From NCBI GenBank assembly GCA_964023275.1, contig OZ029927.1:22458980-22522979 (forward strand): 64,000 bases of DNA, in the 5' to 3' direction. The position numbers and the translations under genes are program-made. Numbering within the stretch: the stretch's first letter is position 1; every line of letters begins with the position of its first letter. This document shows positions 47,001 to 57,600 of this stretch, one piece after another. The notes beneath the pieces are model-generated. The model was not told where the DNA came from. It saw only the letters and a list, made by a program, of their open reading frames with translations, and did not search any database. The DNA comes from Norana najaformis (taxonomy: Eukaryota; Annelida; Clitellata; Crassiclitellata; Hormogastridae).

Positions 47001-47934
47001 TTAATTTAAATTACTTTTTAAAAATTTTTCTAAAAAACTTTACATTTCAGTTGTCAACAAGAGAATCAAAGAAAGGAGATTGCCCAATCTTCCTAGCATG
47101 TACGAGCGTGTAGACTATGATGCAGTAGCTCAGACTCTGGAAGCAGTAGGAAACAAAGAAGGATCGATGCCACGAGCATGCAGCATGTATGAACACATTG
47201 GTTATGATTCAATTGATCAGATACCACAGACTCCTGATGTGCATCAAGACAAAGGATATGAATCAATAGATTCGATACAAAAAGAAGGGGCAAACAGTGA
47301 AAGCCGGTTTCTCGACGAAGATACTATGTATGACCACATGGGGTATTCAATCCCTCGGGAAGAAATCGAAAATCGTGAGACCATAGATCAACATCAAGTC
47401 CACATTTACGAATCAGTCACAAATGAACCAGAGAATTTTCCACTCTCAAATGAGCAATCAGAATCAATGAATCCTTACTCGGATCTGAGTCGAAAAGAAG
47501 CGAATCCCTACTTGGATCTAAGAAATTCGGATACGTGTTCGAGAGAGGTGAATCGCTATTTGGATCTGGTTTCGAGTGAAGTGATTCCCTGCTTGGATCT
47601 GAGCCCAAAGGAAGTGAATCCCTACCTAGATATGGGTCCAAAAGAAGAGGAATCGTTCTTGGATCTCGGGTACTTGGATATGGGTCCCAAAGAAGTGAAT
47701 CCATACTTGGATCTGGTTTCGAAAGAAGTGAATCCCTACTTGGATCTCAGCCCAAAGGAAATGAATCAGTACCTAGATATGGAACAAAACGAAGAGGATT
47801 CGTGCTTGGATTTGGGATACTTGGATATGGGTCCGAAAGCGCTGGATACCTGCTTGTATCTGACTCCAGATCCGGTGTCTCCGCCAGTGTATACAACCTT
47901 ACATGAAACGGACGATGTCATTCATCAGAACTAA
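31993..47934 (+). CDS. Gene 4 (type A tail): intact L1-derived Ig receptor with ITAM-spaced tail
   Basis: Exons 31993-32059, 34358-34463, 37765-38132, 39159-39278, 39866-39974, 40693-40880, 41662-41802, 42583-42756, 43907-44227, 44538-44657, 47051-47934; 2598 nt, 865 aa, every junction in phase. Signal peptide 1-22; Ig1 to about 115; Ig2 to 220; Ig3 to 319; Ig4 to 424; Ig6-like to 531; TM about 546-567; tail 572-865. L1 hallmarks: RKPPFITRGP, YQCFASNQFGTALS, GDLCFAYA, NASNVQGYAFASGYL, DPSTPP. Missing against L1: Ig5, all fibronectin III domains, ankyrin tail. The tail is new: ITIM-like VDYDAV, SMYEHI, IGYDSI, then YSDL/YLDL/YLDM repeats mostly seven residues apart. Architecture suggests a surface receptor for homophilic or ligand binding, with tyrosine-kinase-dependent signalling or YxxL-driven endocytosis as alternatives. 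First intron uses a GC donor. Confidence 0.85.
32310..32480 (+). mobile_element. Second type of tRNA-derived SINE
   Basis: tRNA-like head (ACGGTAGCCGATTGGACAGAG, then a B-box-like GGGTCGAGCCTCC), followed by a body ending AAATGCAGAAATAATAATGAAAATAA. In gene 4 intron 1. Confidence 0.6.
33233..33738 (+). mobile_element. 5'-truncated non-LTR retrotransposon
   Basis: Open frame 33202-33681 reads SVLNAAARLIGGVPRYGHI, LHWLPIQQHIQFKIL, SRSTLRSA, VPRMRTATAQSRRFAYVGP and SWNRLSQELR, a conserved C-terminal section of non-LTR elements. Followed by AGCGCTTTACAAATGTC and an ATTACAATTACAATTACAA tail. Gene 5 intron 1 has the empty site. Confidence 0.86.
34358..34463 (+). CDS. Gene 4 exon 2: Ig1, first half
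   Basis: Acceptor cgtgttttag, donor taag/gtaaat; 106 nt, phase 1 to 2. RKPPFITRGP and VWLLCRAEGIPDV. Confidence 0.84.
34464..37764 (+). other. Gene 4 intron 2 (3.3 kb) with repeat insertions
   Basis: Ends match gene 5 intron 2; the middle is inserted. Holds degenerate 14-bp CAGTCATTCGAA-type repeats (34795-34860), an AT run (36010-36032), a reversed non-LTR fragment (36390-36780), and TTA/TTG simple sequence near the acceptor (37537-37725). Confidence 0.5.
36390..36780 (-). mobile_element. Non-LTR retrotransposon fragment (minus strand)
   Basis: Minus-strand frame contains VPFSRTSTMLRGAFTVVGPS, matching the RTxxxxRAFxVxGPxxWN block of non-LTR C-termini. Divergent and a different family from 33233-33738. 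Confidence 0.6.
37765..38132 (+). CDS. Gene 4 exon 3: Ig1 second half and Ig2 first half
   Basis: Acceptor tatcgtag, donor aacg/gtaaca; 368 nt, phase 2 to 1. YTWKKNG, DEGFYQCFASNQFGTALS, VTVQEGRPFVIPAAR. No Cys where Ig2 should have its B-strand Cys. 37871-38013 is almost identical to gene 5. Confidence 0.87.
38325..38705 (-). mobile_element. Non-LTR retrotransposon fragment (minus strand)
   Basis: Minus strand reads LPRIQFKLLSVV, GQAPKYLSDLI, FVPRVKSSLAQQRAFAVVGP and SPWNELPLPFRARVT, with one in-frame stop. Gene 5 lacks it at the same intron position. Confidence 0.72.
39159..39278 (+). CDS. Gene 4 exon 4: Ig2 second half
   Basis: Acceptor gtggtttag, donor aatg/gtagta; 120 nt. GDLCFAYAEKEDELYGKLYK then STAYNPHL. 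The F-strand Cys of gene 2 is Ser here. Confidence 0.82.
39866..39974 (+). CDS. Gene 4 exon 5: Ig3 first half
   Basis: Acceptor atgttacag, donor caaa/gtaagt; 109 nt. EFAPNITYSSVSQD, GGSVTLTCFFSAK. Confidence 0.85.
40693..40880 (+). CDS. Gene 4 exon 6: Ig3 second half
   Basis: Acceptor tttttcag, donor gagg/gtatgt; 188 nt, phase 2 to 1. IQWTGPNNKLPSG, ISDITECDEGNYKCTATN, LHFRVEG. An extra Cys (TECDEG) is not present in genes 2 or 5. Confidence 0.86.
41662..41802 (+). CDS. Gene 4 exon 7: Ig4 first half
   Basis: Acceptor ttttgcag, donor gacg/gtaaaa; 141 nt. APKFILESDGP, NVTEGYSITFNCSASAKPEA, VVWLQNGKPID. Confidence 0.87.
42583..42756 (+). CDS. Gene 4 exon 8: Ig4 second half with VCRDC
   Basis: Acceptor tccgttag, donor ctca/gtgagt; 174 nt. 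KSLTIRDVCRDCEDQERQ, MVIQCNASNVQGYAFASGYL. Confidence 0.86.
42853..43085 (-). mobile_element. 5'-truncated non-LTR retrotransposon (minus strand)
   Basis: Same family as 25874-26255: minus-strand RTAAAQSRSFSYVGPTCW, LPRELRLELLSLPLSVFR, then AGGCGC and a TTGCAATTGCAATT tail at 42853. Lies in the intron before the Ig6 exon. Confidence 0.82.
43907..44227 (+). CDS. Gene 4 exon 9: L1-Ig6-like domain
   Basis: Acceptor ttctcag, donor acag/gtgaat; 321 nt, phase 1-1. FVFHCHVTADPSTPPMIRWY, DEPPYVYVTDD, PNCSAYCTKYLGEYKCVGDN with the extra Cys pair. Confidence 0.88.
44538..44657 (+). CDS. Gene 4 exon 10: transmembrane segment (shifted acceptor)
   Basis: The acceptor used in gene 2 (gacag) reads tactg here; the next in-phase AG, gaagcag before 44538, gives 120 nt instead of 129. 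Stalk GENQEPRTEWKKN, helix LGGGAVGLFLLLIGVFLVF, basic RLKRRFGG. Read-through meets TGA at 44678-44680. Confidence 0.78.
44699..44792 (+). repeat. 48-bp tandem duplication beside the TM exon
   Basis: Two 48-bp units starting at 44699 and 44747 (AGAGGTRGTAGTGGCGGTCA...). Single in genes 2, 3 and 5. After an AG at 44689-44690 the two units stay open in phase 1 until TAA about 44846. Confidence 0.85.
46065..46749 (+). mobile_element. Solo LTR of an LTR retrotransposon
   Basis: 685 bp, starts TGTAGTGAAAAG and ends CAGTACA (TGT...ACA), flanked by 5-bp direct repeats CCCGA (46060-46064 and 46750-46754). Gene 2 intron at about 17735 has CCCGA once and matching DNA on both sides, so it is an empty site. 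Contains AATAAA (46444-46449) and a GA microsatellite (46246-46292). No internal region: a recombination relic. Confidence 0.88.
46848..46980. repeat. (TTA)n / (CAT)n microsatellite before gene 4 tail exon
   Basis: TTA array then CAT/CAC/CGT trinucleotides, about 70 bp before the tail acceptor. The His-rich open frame 46835-47113 is a by-product. Confidence 0.93.
47051..47934 (+). CDS. Gene 4 exon 11: tyrosine-rich tail, type A, intact
   Basis: Acceptor tacatttcag; TAA 47932-47934; 293 codons. Begins VVNKRIKERRLPNLP. ITIM-like VDYDAV, SMYEHI, IGYDSI; then YSDL, YLDL, YLDL, YLDM, YLDM, YLDL, YLDL, YLDM, YLDM within 47467-47840; ends LYLTPDPVSPPVYTTL. YLDM would fit PI3-kinase SH2 preference (YxxM), YLDL the ITAM or AP-2 sorting form. 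Some units have Cys for Tyr (CLDL). Confidence 0.88.
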
Positions 47935-48095
47935 AGGCACATTCGCATTTTAATCCCGGCTAATGCAAATACGTTGTATTCCTTCTGCACAAGTCTGCGT
48001 TGCAACAGAAGGAAATCAACGATATACATAATAAGCCAGTTCGCAACTCATTGTCATAAAAAGTCCTTGGCTGTATGTTTCCATAGCCACTGGCC

Positions 48096-48101
48096 ATTAA
48101 A
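48096..48101 (+). promoter_or_regulatory. Candidate polyadenylation signal, gene 4
   Basis: ATTAAA in GGCCATTAAAATGTG, aligned with AATAAA at 18885 after gene 2. Confidence 0.45.
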
Positions 48102-50189
48102 ATGTGAGCTATGTAATCGGCCTGATTTCACTCTCTGTTATTAGCAAAACATTTCCTATGTGTACGTGCTTACAGGAAAGTTCGTAATCTTAAACTCAAC
48201 ATTTCTTAAGCGCTACTTAAAAGTTAAGCGCAGGGCACCAGCTTATTCATGAGCACTGCTTCAAGTCAACGGGGTTGTCCAAAGGTGCCCTGTCAAAAAC
48301 CTAATCCGGTTGCCAGAAGAACAGAGAGAAAAGGGGAGGAGCTGTTAGGGTGGGTTGAGTTTAAACTGAGAGAAATGGGAAGGAAGCGCATGCGATGGAT
48401 CAGGGTGGGATTTCTTGAAAAGGTGAGAAAGTTTTTGCTAATGCTAACTCTGACTATAATGCAATATATAAAATGTAAGTAATCAAATAACACATTTGTT
48501 TCAATACATATCGTAAAGCATGCAGACCAAATGTCTGTCTGTTCAGTATTTTTCATGCTTCTGCTCAGATGGTTAAACTATATGCAGCCATTAAAAGATT
48601 TCTTTTTGCATATTTCTATGTAAATCTTGCATGTATATAACTTTATATATAAATGTAAATACATGTTTACTAACGATTATTAGTCGACATGGTTTATAAC
48701 AACTTGGAATGCATTTTGTAATAGTAGCATATGAATATCCGTGCTAATTAGAGAGTTCATGTGACCTAGCACTGTAAAAAGGAAACGACATACAAGGCCT
48801 GATGACAATTACTCTGTTTCATAATTAGGTTTTAAAGTTATCCTTCTCTTTCTCTGATGATTCGGCAAATGGAACTTGTAAGTTGCTATAGCATACTTTT
48901 GTGCAATTTCTATGGCTTGACACATTGCTCATCACTAGGGTATTGCCCCACCTTTAGCTTTTAATAAAGCTTGAGGATATTCTGGATTACAACTAAGAAG
49001 CTAACCCAACATTTGCGCAACAAAAAAGCCTTGAATCTCGGCCTACACTTTTCTTTCCAAATTGTCACTAACCAGTTATTCTGTCAAACATCAAAATAAA
49101 TTTTATATCGGCGTATTGTTTATATTATAGAAATTAATATTAATTCGATGTTTTTAGAACACTAGCATATAAGACACGTTTATCAATGTAACTAGAGTGA
49201 CATTCATTATTAAGAAGGACAAAATTTATCAGATAATGCAATGTGGTTCAACGACTCGTTGGCAATAAACTGATATGTTAGAAATTGTTTCAATAAAAGA
49301 CTTGATTACGTTTTCTTCATAAAAGTCTAATGAACAGAAATGCAGATGAATTGAGGATCTCTAAAACTGTCATTTTCTTCATCATAGTGATTATGTAGAA
49401 GAAAAAGATAAGTCATAAAAAGATAAGTCCTCTTAACAAACATCGAGAGGTAGCATTGAGTGTGAAGACAGCATTAGTGACCGTTTTTCTTAACCTTGAC
49501 GTATGAGGGCAGGTGGCCAGTCTTCTCTCTCGCCATCCGATCTTCTCTTCACACCGTCAATGAACAGCTGATGTGCTCATTTTATAGTTGAGCACACTAG
49601 AAGACTTGTGGAACAGAAATCATCCTCGAATGTCTTTCTGTGCTGACTGTGGTTTGGCTTGATAGTCCAGGAAGCTAACCACCAGGCCATTACGCACCAC
49701 CATAATAATTAAAGCAATTTAGAAGCAATAGGCCTATAATATATTGTTGCTGAACTAATAATGATAGCCTGTGCATTGCGCTCATCCGCCTGCATGCATG
49801 CTCTGACTAATGAGCCCATGGAGGGTGATCCGGGAGAGTTCGTGCAAAGCTACATAACGGATTACACTGCAAAAGCTTTGATTTAAAACCGACCATATTT
49901 ATTTTCTGCGCCCGGCTTTCAAATATAAAATTGGAAATTTGGACACATACTACATCCGTGAACTAAGGTCATCGTAATGGCCCTATACAGAGAGAGAATT
50001 CTTAGGCATTTGTAACTAGGGCAAAATTAGTCATTTTAGCGCCGGGTAGAAGTAAGTTACAACAGTCAAGACGATTTGAAACTATGGTTGCATTGGTTAG
50101 CTATTTGAAGAAAGTCTGAGGCATAATAACTTATAAGTAATTTAATGGTCTAGTGAACTTGTTATTTAAACACTTAATGAGCCACTTAT

Positions 50190-50385
50190 TTAGTTAACGT
50201 CTTCTGTTTAAATCAATTTACTGAATAGTTAAATATTAATCATTAAATAGTTAAATGTTTGTCTATTTCATTAGTTACGCATAACTAACGTGGATTTGGC
50301 GTTCAATTTGTTATTTAAATGAAGGAATGGAAAGCGATAGAGCGGGTCGCTCAAGGATATTCTGCGTAGACTAACACATAGGGGC
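50190..50385. repeat. Intergenic block shared by all four intergenic intervals (copy 4)
   Basis: Copy of 5216-5432 between genes 4 and 5 (GGATTTGGCGTTCAATTTG, GAGCGGGTCGCTCAAGG). Confidence 0.6.
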
Positions 50386-51472
50386 AGTAAATATTGAACA
50401 GGAAATGCTGCAGAGCGACAGTAGCTATTAGCAGATGACCTATCGAAGCACGAATTATTATTACTAAAGAGTCAGTCTTTGACACAGCTGAATAAAGATA
50501 CTGCAAAATATTGAATATGAAGAGGAGGATGTAGGTGAGTTTCGTAATGTTTCACTTTGGGTGTCTATTGAAAACTATAAAATTCTTTCGGATCTCTCTG
50601 AAAAGAAGTCTCAGAAGAACTGTCGCGTTTTGATTATCCATTACCAGCGTATTACTTTTAACTTTAGTTAGTAAACTACTAGTGTACAGTAAATGAGGAA
50701 ATAAGCGTTTATGCTCCACGAAAGTCTATCGCCTCCCGGATTTCTACAACACTAAACCCAAACGCTGTTACCATTTAAGTGTTCTAGATATATTTGTTTT
50801 CCTTATTGCTCTTCCTCATAGTGGATATTCGATAGTGGTTAATGGTTCTGATCTTTTGACCTGTTCTCATTTTGTCTTGACCATACGTCGTTGATACCTC
50901 GAAGTGGGTGTATTAAGCGTAGATATCATCCTGATTAGCAGTGCAATTTCATAAATTCCTAGCAGGCCGATCAGTATATATATTCAGGTAATAATGTATA
51001 TATTTATACAGACAATACCAAAGTGGTTTATTTATATGTGCGGGTTTTTTGAAGCGACAACGATTAATACCTTTGTTTTTGTTCCTTCCTTTATTCGCTT
51101 GTTTGCTCATTCGCTAACCTTTTCGTTGAGTCTTTTCACTTGTCAATTCATTTATTCGTTCTATGCTTCTTTTGGTCAACAGCAAATACGCTTTTGACTC
51201 AATGCTCGTAGCACATCGTTTTCAGGTTCCTTCGCCAATCGATTTTGTCAATGTCTATTTCTAAACATCTCTTCTATCGATGCTGAGATCTCTAACGACC
51301 CCAGCTCCGTTATTTTCTTGAAAAATTTTCTGATTTAACCGATTCTTAAATATGGGTTTCATATGCAAACACTTGCTAAGTTTCTCACTAAAATAAATCG
51401 TAGTGTAGCCACCGTTTTTGTATTTAAAGAACCAAACAGTATGTTTGCTCTAAACGATTGATTTGTGCACAG

Positions 51473-51479
51473 TATAAAA
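51473..51479 (+). promoter_or_regulatory. TATA box, gene 5
   Basis: TATAAAA then TTTTTCTTTGG, 139 bp before the gene 5 ATG, as in genes 3 and 4. A four-codon upstream frame (ATGGCGGATGCATGA) follows the conserved TTTCAG. Confidence 0.65.
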
Positions 51480-51611
51480 TTTTTCTTTGGTTTATGACCT
51501 TATAATCCTTGATCACTGAATTTCAGCTTGATGGCGGATGCATGAATTGATAAGCTTCACCAACGGTTGATTTCAAGAAGACTGGTTTGTAATGCAGATA
51601 AGAGCTGGAAA

Positions 51612-51678
51612 ATGAAAGCTCTCGTTGTTATTCACAACTTGGCTTGCCTTTGTGCCTTCATTCTCACTCAAAACGATG
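51612..51678 (+). CDS. Gene 5 exon 1: signal peptide
   Basis: ATG 51612-51614, MKALVVIHNLACLCAFILTQ; 67 nt. GC donor (gatg/gcaagt). Confidence 0.85.
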
Positions 51679-54600
51679 GCAAGTAGCCTAGATATTATGG
51701 GAACTATGTAACAGTAGTCACCTTACTTGTGTTAATTTATTGGATTTACGCCTATCTACATCCGGTTGCTATAGAATGACCTTGTGTTTGCAGACACGTC
51801 ACAATTTTAATTTTAAATTTAGCTCAAGTGAAAGAAATTGGCTAGATTTAGCGAAAAGCTTCTTTAATAAATTTACTGCAAGAGGCGCGGGCTTTTTAGA
51901 GTGAGATCATAGTAAAAGCAGGCCTGAATTTCTTCCGAGAGAGCAGTGTAGCAAAACAAAAAGAAGTGCTGTTAGAAGCAAATGGCGAAGTATACATACT
52001 TGCTTGTTGCAATGAATATTAGTAATAAAGCAACGTTTATAAATTATTGAAGCTTTAATGTAAGGAAGACAAGATGTTAAAACAAGAAAATTGAAGCTAA
52101 AAGTTCTAAAATGTATGTTTGTGAATGTGAGAAGCATATGGGGGTTATAAGTATTCGAGCTACGAAAAAGGTTGCGTGTTGCCAAACAAACTGAAAAGAA
52201 GGAGCAGAGGAAACTTGATTTAAACTGAAAAAACTCACTGAAAAGGAGATAGTGCGGCGAAAGAGGTTCCTTTAATAAGTAATAAAAACAAATTTTCCTG
52301 AGGCAACAAATATGTTATTTAAGAAACAGACAGGAATGCTTGGGCAGAAATTCTTTAGTGCAAGAGTTGTTATCCTGTGGGAAAGTTTGAATGATAGTAT
52401 TGTCTCAGTGAATACTATCATAGGTGAAGCTACGACGAATTTGCTCTTGACTGTACCATGTTATGTCTAATGGTTCTCACACATTAAATGTCTTATCTAT
52501 TTAAAGCCCACTTTATATTATGTTAAGTTATGCAGTGCTATGCTAAGTCATGTTAAGCTATTATATGGTATTATATGTTAAATACTATACAACAGTTATA
52601 CTTTAATAGCAAGGATTGTTTTGGATACAATGTGATTTGTATAACATGTAATGTTTATAAAGCAAATGTTAGCATTAGCAAACTACTAACCCAATTTAAT
52701 GGACTTTTTCAAAAATGAATTCTGCTGTAGTCGCGTTTTCGCATCAGTTGACAGATCCTTGAAACTCTGGACCACGCTATAAGACGTTTCTGTAGAGATA
52801 TTCAAGCATGCATTGCATCTTTATCTTTTATTCGTAATTGTCCAACAAATAATGCGATTTATATGAGTCTTAAACTGGTGCAGCAATGAGAGCATTTGCT
52901 GAACGATTTCGCATTCCAAGAGGTGGCTGGCCTTTTAAATGATCTTGAACAATTTGCAGTTAGTGTGGTCAAAGTCTGTGCTATTTCTCGTAGAAGATCT
53001 AGTAACAGATACTGTATGATATGTTTTATATTATTTTGACAGGTATGTTTGTTGTAGTGCGAAAACCGCCATCGATAACGGAAGGTCCAAGGCCGAGAAA
53101 AATATTCAGAGGAGATGACACAATCGAACTGACATGCGATGCGGAGGGAACACCAGCCGTAACGTAAATGACTTGTATTTAACTACATTGCGTTCTCTTC
53201 GTCTGAGTTAGCGATTCATGCTGTAAGCCAAATAATTGTAAACTCAACTAAACGCAGCTGACGATTGGCGAAGTTAGAACTGATAACAAATGTTAATACT
53301 ATTCATTTGTGATTGCAGTTCTAGAATGTTTTTCTTCAATATGTGGCCGAAGGAAAAACAATTGAAGGATATTAACTTTATTTATAATATTAATGAGGTT
53401 TTAGTTCTTCAACAAGCGTTCATCAATCTTATTTATTATTAGATAATTTTTATACTTGTGTCAGATCTAAAACAGTCATTCTAGCACTTACTTTAACAGT
53501 TATTCGAACAGTCATTTTTACAGTCGTTCTAAATCTTCTGTTCCATCTAATACACACACAGCTGTCGGATACAAGTAAAAGCTATTCACTTACACACACA
53601 ACCAATAGCGTACAGCACAACGACCTACTTGTTTTGAGCTAATTATAGACAGATGTAAACTTTTAGGCTGACTTTCAGCACAGATAAGTCAGCAGATTCA
53701 TTCATAAATTTTGCGCGAGTTTGGACGGTAGGAGAATATTCAAAACTGATAACACTTCTCATTCACAAATCTATCCTGATTCTTCCACTTTCCCTTATCT
53801 CACTTGCAGGTTCAATTCCAAACACCATCCAACTTAGCTGTCTGACTGATTGACCCTAAACCGAACCTTTCTTGCCCATGAATTTTGTTTTGACTGTGCG
53901 CTTGTAAATAAGCTAGTTCCCTCGACTCGGCTTTCATTGGGCGGTATAGAAATCTCCATCTTACGTTACGAGTAGCCTACATTGTGGTATTCGTCATCTG
54001 ATGACCAACGGAGCCGCTTATGACGAATGTTCCTGCCTGCCCGGCATACAAGGTGGAAGAGGCGGTATTCGACCGCAGCGCGATCTACTTTCGAACGTAG
54101 CCGTGTACTGCATAACTTTTCATTTGGCTATCGTCATTCCTTATCCTCAATTTAACATGCACTACCGGTAACTGTAAACAATTTGGCGACTCTCGACCCT
54201 GAGTTGGATTCCGCTGGTTGGGTTCTATTCGTACTATTTTTGTTATAAATAATATCTTGTATGCGAGGTATAAGTTATCCTGAATAATATTGTTAGTTGT
54301 AGTGGTGGTGGGGGTGGGGGTGGTGGTGGTGGTCATGGTCGTGGTTGTGGTCTCGTCGTCATCGTCGTCATGGGGTGATAATAATATTATTATTATTAAT
54401 GATGATTAAAATAATAATGTCTTAGAAAACAAAATGTTTCTTTTATTGTAGGTATGAATGGAAAAAGAACGGCGTTGATCTCAACTTGAATCGCCCCAAT
54501 ATCCACAGAGGTGCAGATGGTGACATAATCATACAGCCAGCGACACGGACCGACGAGGGCTTCTACCAGTGTTTTGCTAGCAATCAGTTTGGCACAGCTC

Positions 54601-57600
54601 TTTCAATCATGGCACATATTCAGAGCGCATTTCTTGATTTTCCCCCACAAGGTCCCACTGTTACAGTGACAGTTCAGGAGGGTCGTCCGTTTGTCATTCC
54701 AGCTTATCGACCAAATAGTTTACCAAAGCCAATATACGCTTGGACATCTGCAACAAATACTGTCGACTCTTTTCGAGGGTCATTACTTCCTTCACGAAGG
54801 ATGCAACTTGCAAACAACGGTAATGATCATCTAATAAACGTCCGCTAAAGTGGCTAGCACGTTCCTATATGCTTTCTGGTACAAAAATATTTAAAAGACA
54901 GTTGGTTTAATGTGGTCAGCATCTTATCACTTGTCTGATTACTAAAGAATAGCCACATTATATGTATGGTACACGAAGCGCAAGAATAAGTTGTATTACA
55001 ATAAAAATTTAAGTTCACATTCTAGTCAGAGAACAATTTTGCGCACTGAATAATAACTAGAGCCAAACGGTGATGGTTATCTGCTACTTGAAGACTAGAA
55101 CTTAGGAAACATGCTGAACAGTTAACGGGTTTCATTGCGACGACTTCCGCTACGCCGATTAGTTCTGAATGGTGATAGAAAATGTAAGTGCCTTTTATGG
55201 CTGAATAAAAAAAACTTTGCAATATGTCATCTAAGTTTTTAACGGTTTCTGCGACGACAGCTTGAAGAAGATTAGCACTACCTAAATCTTGGCTTTTTAA
55301 TTTATGAGAGGATATTTCTTCATTGCTGATCAGTTTAACCTCTGCTTAGGGGATCTTTATTTTGCCTATGCTGAAAAGGCCGACGAACTTGGTGGAGAAC
55401 TTTACACTAGCTCAGCTTACAACCCACATCTGGACCTCACTGTGACGGGAAGCTATACAAGAGTTACTGTAACAAATGGTAGTAATATAGTTGTTTGATT
55501 AATATTTTATAAACAATTTCAGACCACAGGTTAAATCGCATTTCTTAAACCTGATCTACACGCATGCGCTTCTGAACTTGAAGTTTGTGCCGAATTAAGT
55601 AACGGTAACGCATTTCTTTACAAAACTCTGTAGAAATTTTTCAGTAACTTCGTCCCAGAGTTTAAAGGACTTATCGGCTGAACCGCAAATGGGGCGTGTG
55701 TATGTATTTATTTAGAACTTTACAAAGGCGCTAAACATGGCTATCTAACATATAGGTTGAAAATGTTCGCATTATCTAACCTAACCATATTACACTCATT
55801 TAGCCTCCTATCTTCCATTGGTAACCATACTCATGGAGGGTTGAGCTGACCCAAATGGTTAGTATTCCATGGATGGTACATTTTCCAAGTATTGATCTAG
55901 CTCGACGCTTCTTAACTTCAGTTTGTTCACCAGCGTCGCATGTAGAGCGCCAATTAGCCACCTAAATATAACACATGATTTATACAGCACCCGCTGATAC
56001 CTAACTGATGTGCAGACCAATTTTTGTGTGAAAGAGCACTTGTAGCAATGGAACTTAACGATTTTAATGTTACAGGTTCTAAACCTTTGCCTGAATTTGC
56101 TCCGAACATTACGTACTCATCTGTGTCACCGGACGACGCTCTCATTGGAGGCAGTGTTACACTGAAGTGTTTCTTTTCGGCAAAGTAAGTCAGTCCTCAA
56201 TTTAGCGCTTGGAATGAATATTTTTTAATTTAAATTTCTCAATCTTGAATGTAGAAGAAGCATAGTGACGATATTTTTATTACTGCACCTCTGCCATTGT
56301 TTCTTCAGTCCGTTGCCTGAGATCCAGTGGAGAGGGCCAGGAAATACGCTGTCCCATAGAAGAAGCTTTACCTTAAATTTCGAAACGGAACTTATCATTT
56401 CTAACATAATCGAATCTGACGAAGGAAACTACGTCTGCACTGCTACAAACACCAACGGAAGTTATGAACACAATCTTCATATTCGTGTTGAAGGTTTGTC
56501 TAAACTTGATGTTGTTTTACTCACAATTAATTTATAGAATATTGTAGAAGTTGGGCCGAAACAATTAAGTCCATAAATAACAATATGGACACCAAGTGGA
56601 AGCAACATATAGTGTAATATTAGGTCAATTCTTACTGCTTAAAACCGGACTCAAAAAAAAATTGCTACTTAAATTCTAACCTGGATTGTTATGTTACAGA
56701 TACAGTATCTTCACCTGACAGAAATTATAATTGACGCCATCATTTCATGTAAATTATAAATTCATGCATGTGCAAGCATTCACACGTTTTTAATATATGA
56801 TTTTTAAAAAACATATGTGCATATTTGCCTAACTGTCTACTACATACAGTATGGTGATGTATATCGATCGATTTGTCTATCTACATTGTAGCCTATATGC
56901 CAATTTAATATCTTTATTCTTATTAAAATCTAATACTGGAATTTTAGTGGTCTCATCATTTCTTGGCTTCATACGAGAAGAACAACTAGGTATAACTAAC
57001 AAACTATGGCACAATTTTATACATAGTGCACTTGTGATCATTGCAGCCATAATATGTTTTCTGAGACTGTCATTCGATGCCACAAGTGTGTCGATTTATG
57101 ATGTAGGATAGCTAACATTGAGTTCCCCTCGTTTATCAAGCAATTAGGTAATGTTTATTGTTAACAGATCTAACTGGAACAAATTGGTTTATGGCTTTGA
57201 ATTTCCTGATCTTTTCATGTTGTATTTATGCCACCATTATCCTTTTCCGTAATTCTCACACGTGTTAATCTTGTTTTGCAGCTGCGCCTAAGTTCATCCG
57301 AGAGTCTAATGGTCCACGCAATATCAACGTGACGGAAGGCGAGTCCGTTACGTTCAACTGCAATGCATCTGCCAAACCAGAAGCTGTTGTTGTCTGGCTT
57401 CAGAATGGACAACCAATAGATGGTAAAACATAAGCAACGTTGATTTAAAATGTAATACTGCATTATGCTGCATTGATGCGCTGACTGAAGGTCTGATACA
57501 ATGCAGATGGAGGCTCTGGCATTTTTTCACCGACGTGGCTTTGTGCCTGCTAGAATCTAATACACAAGGTAGCAATCGATTAAAACAAGATGTACCGCAG

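Larger units (their letters stand above)
47935..51472. other. Interval between genes 4 and 5
   Basis: Cleanest copy of the duplicated intergenic DNA, alignable with 18708-21790 and 27493-31260. Shared block at 50190-50385. No gene, and no large insertion recognised. Confidence 0.6.

Noticed and set aside
46835..47113. His/Tyr-rich open frame
   Set aside because: By-product of the TTA/CAT microsatellite in the gene 4 intron.
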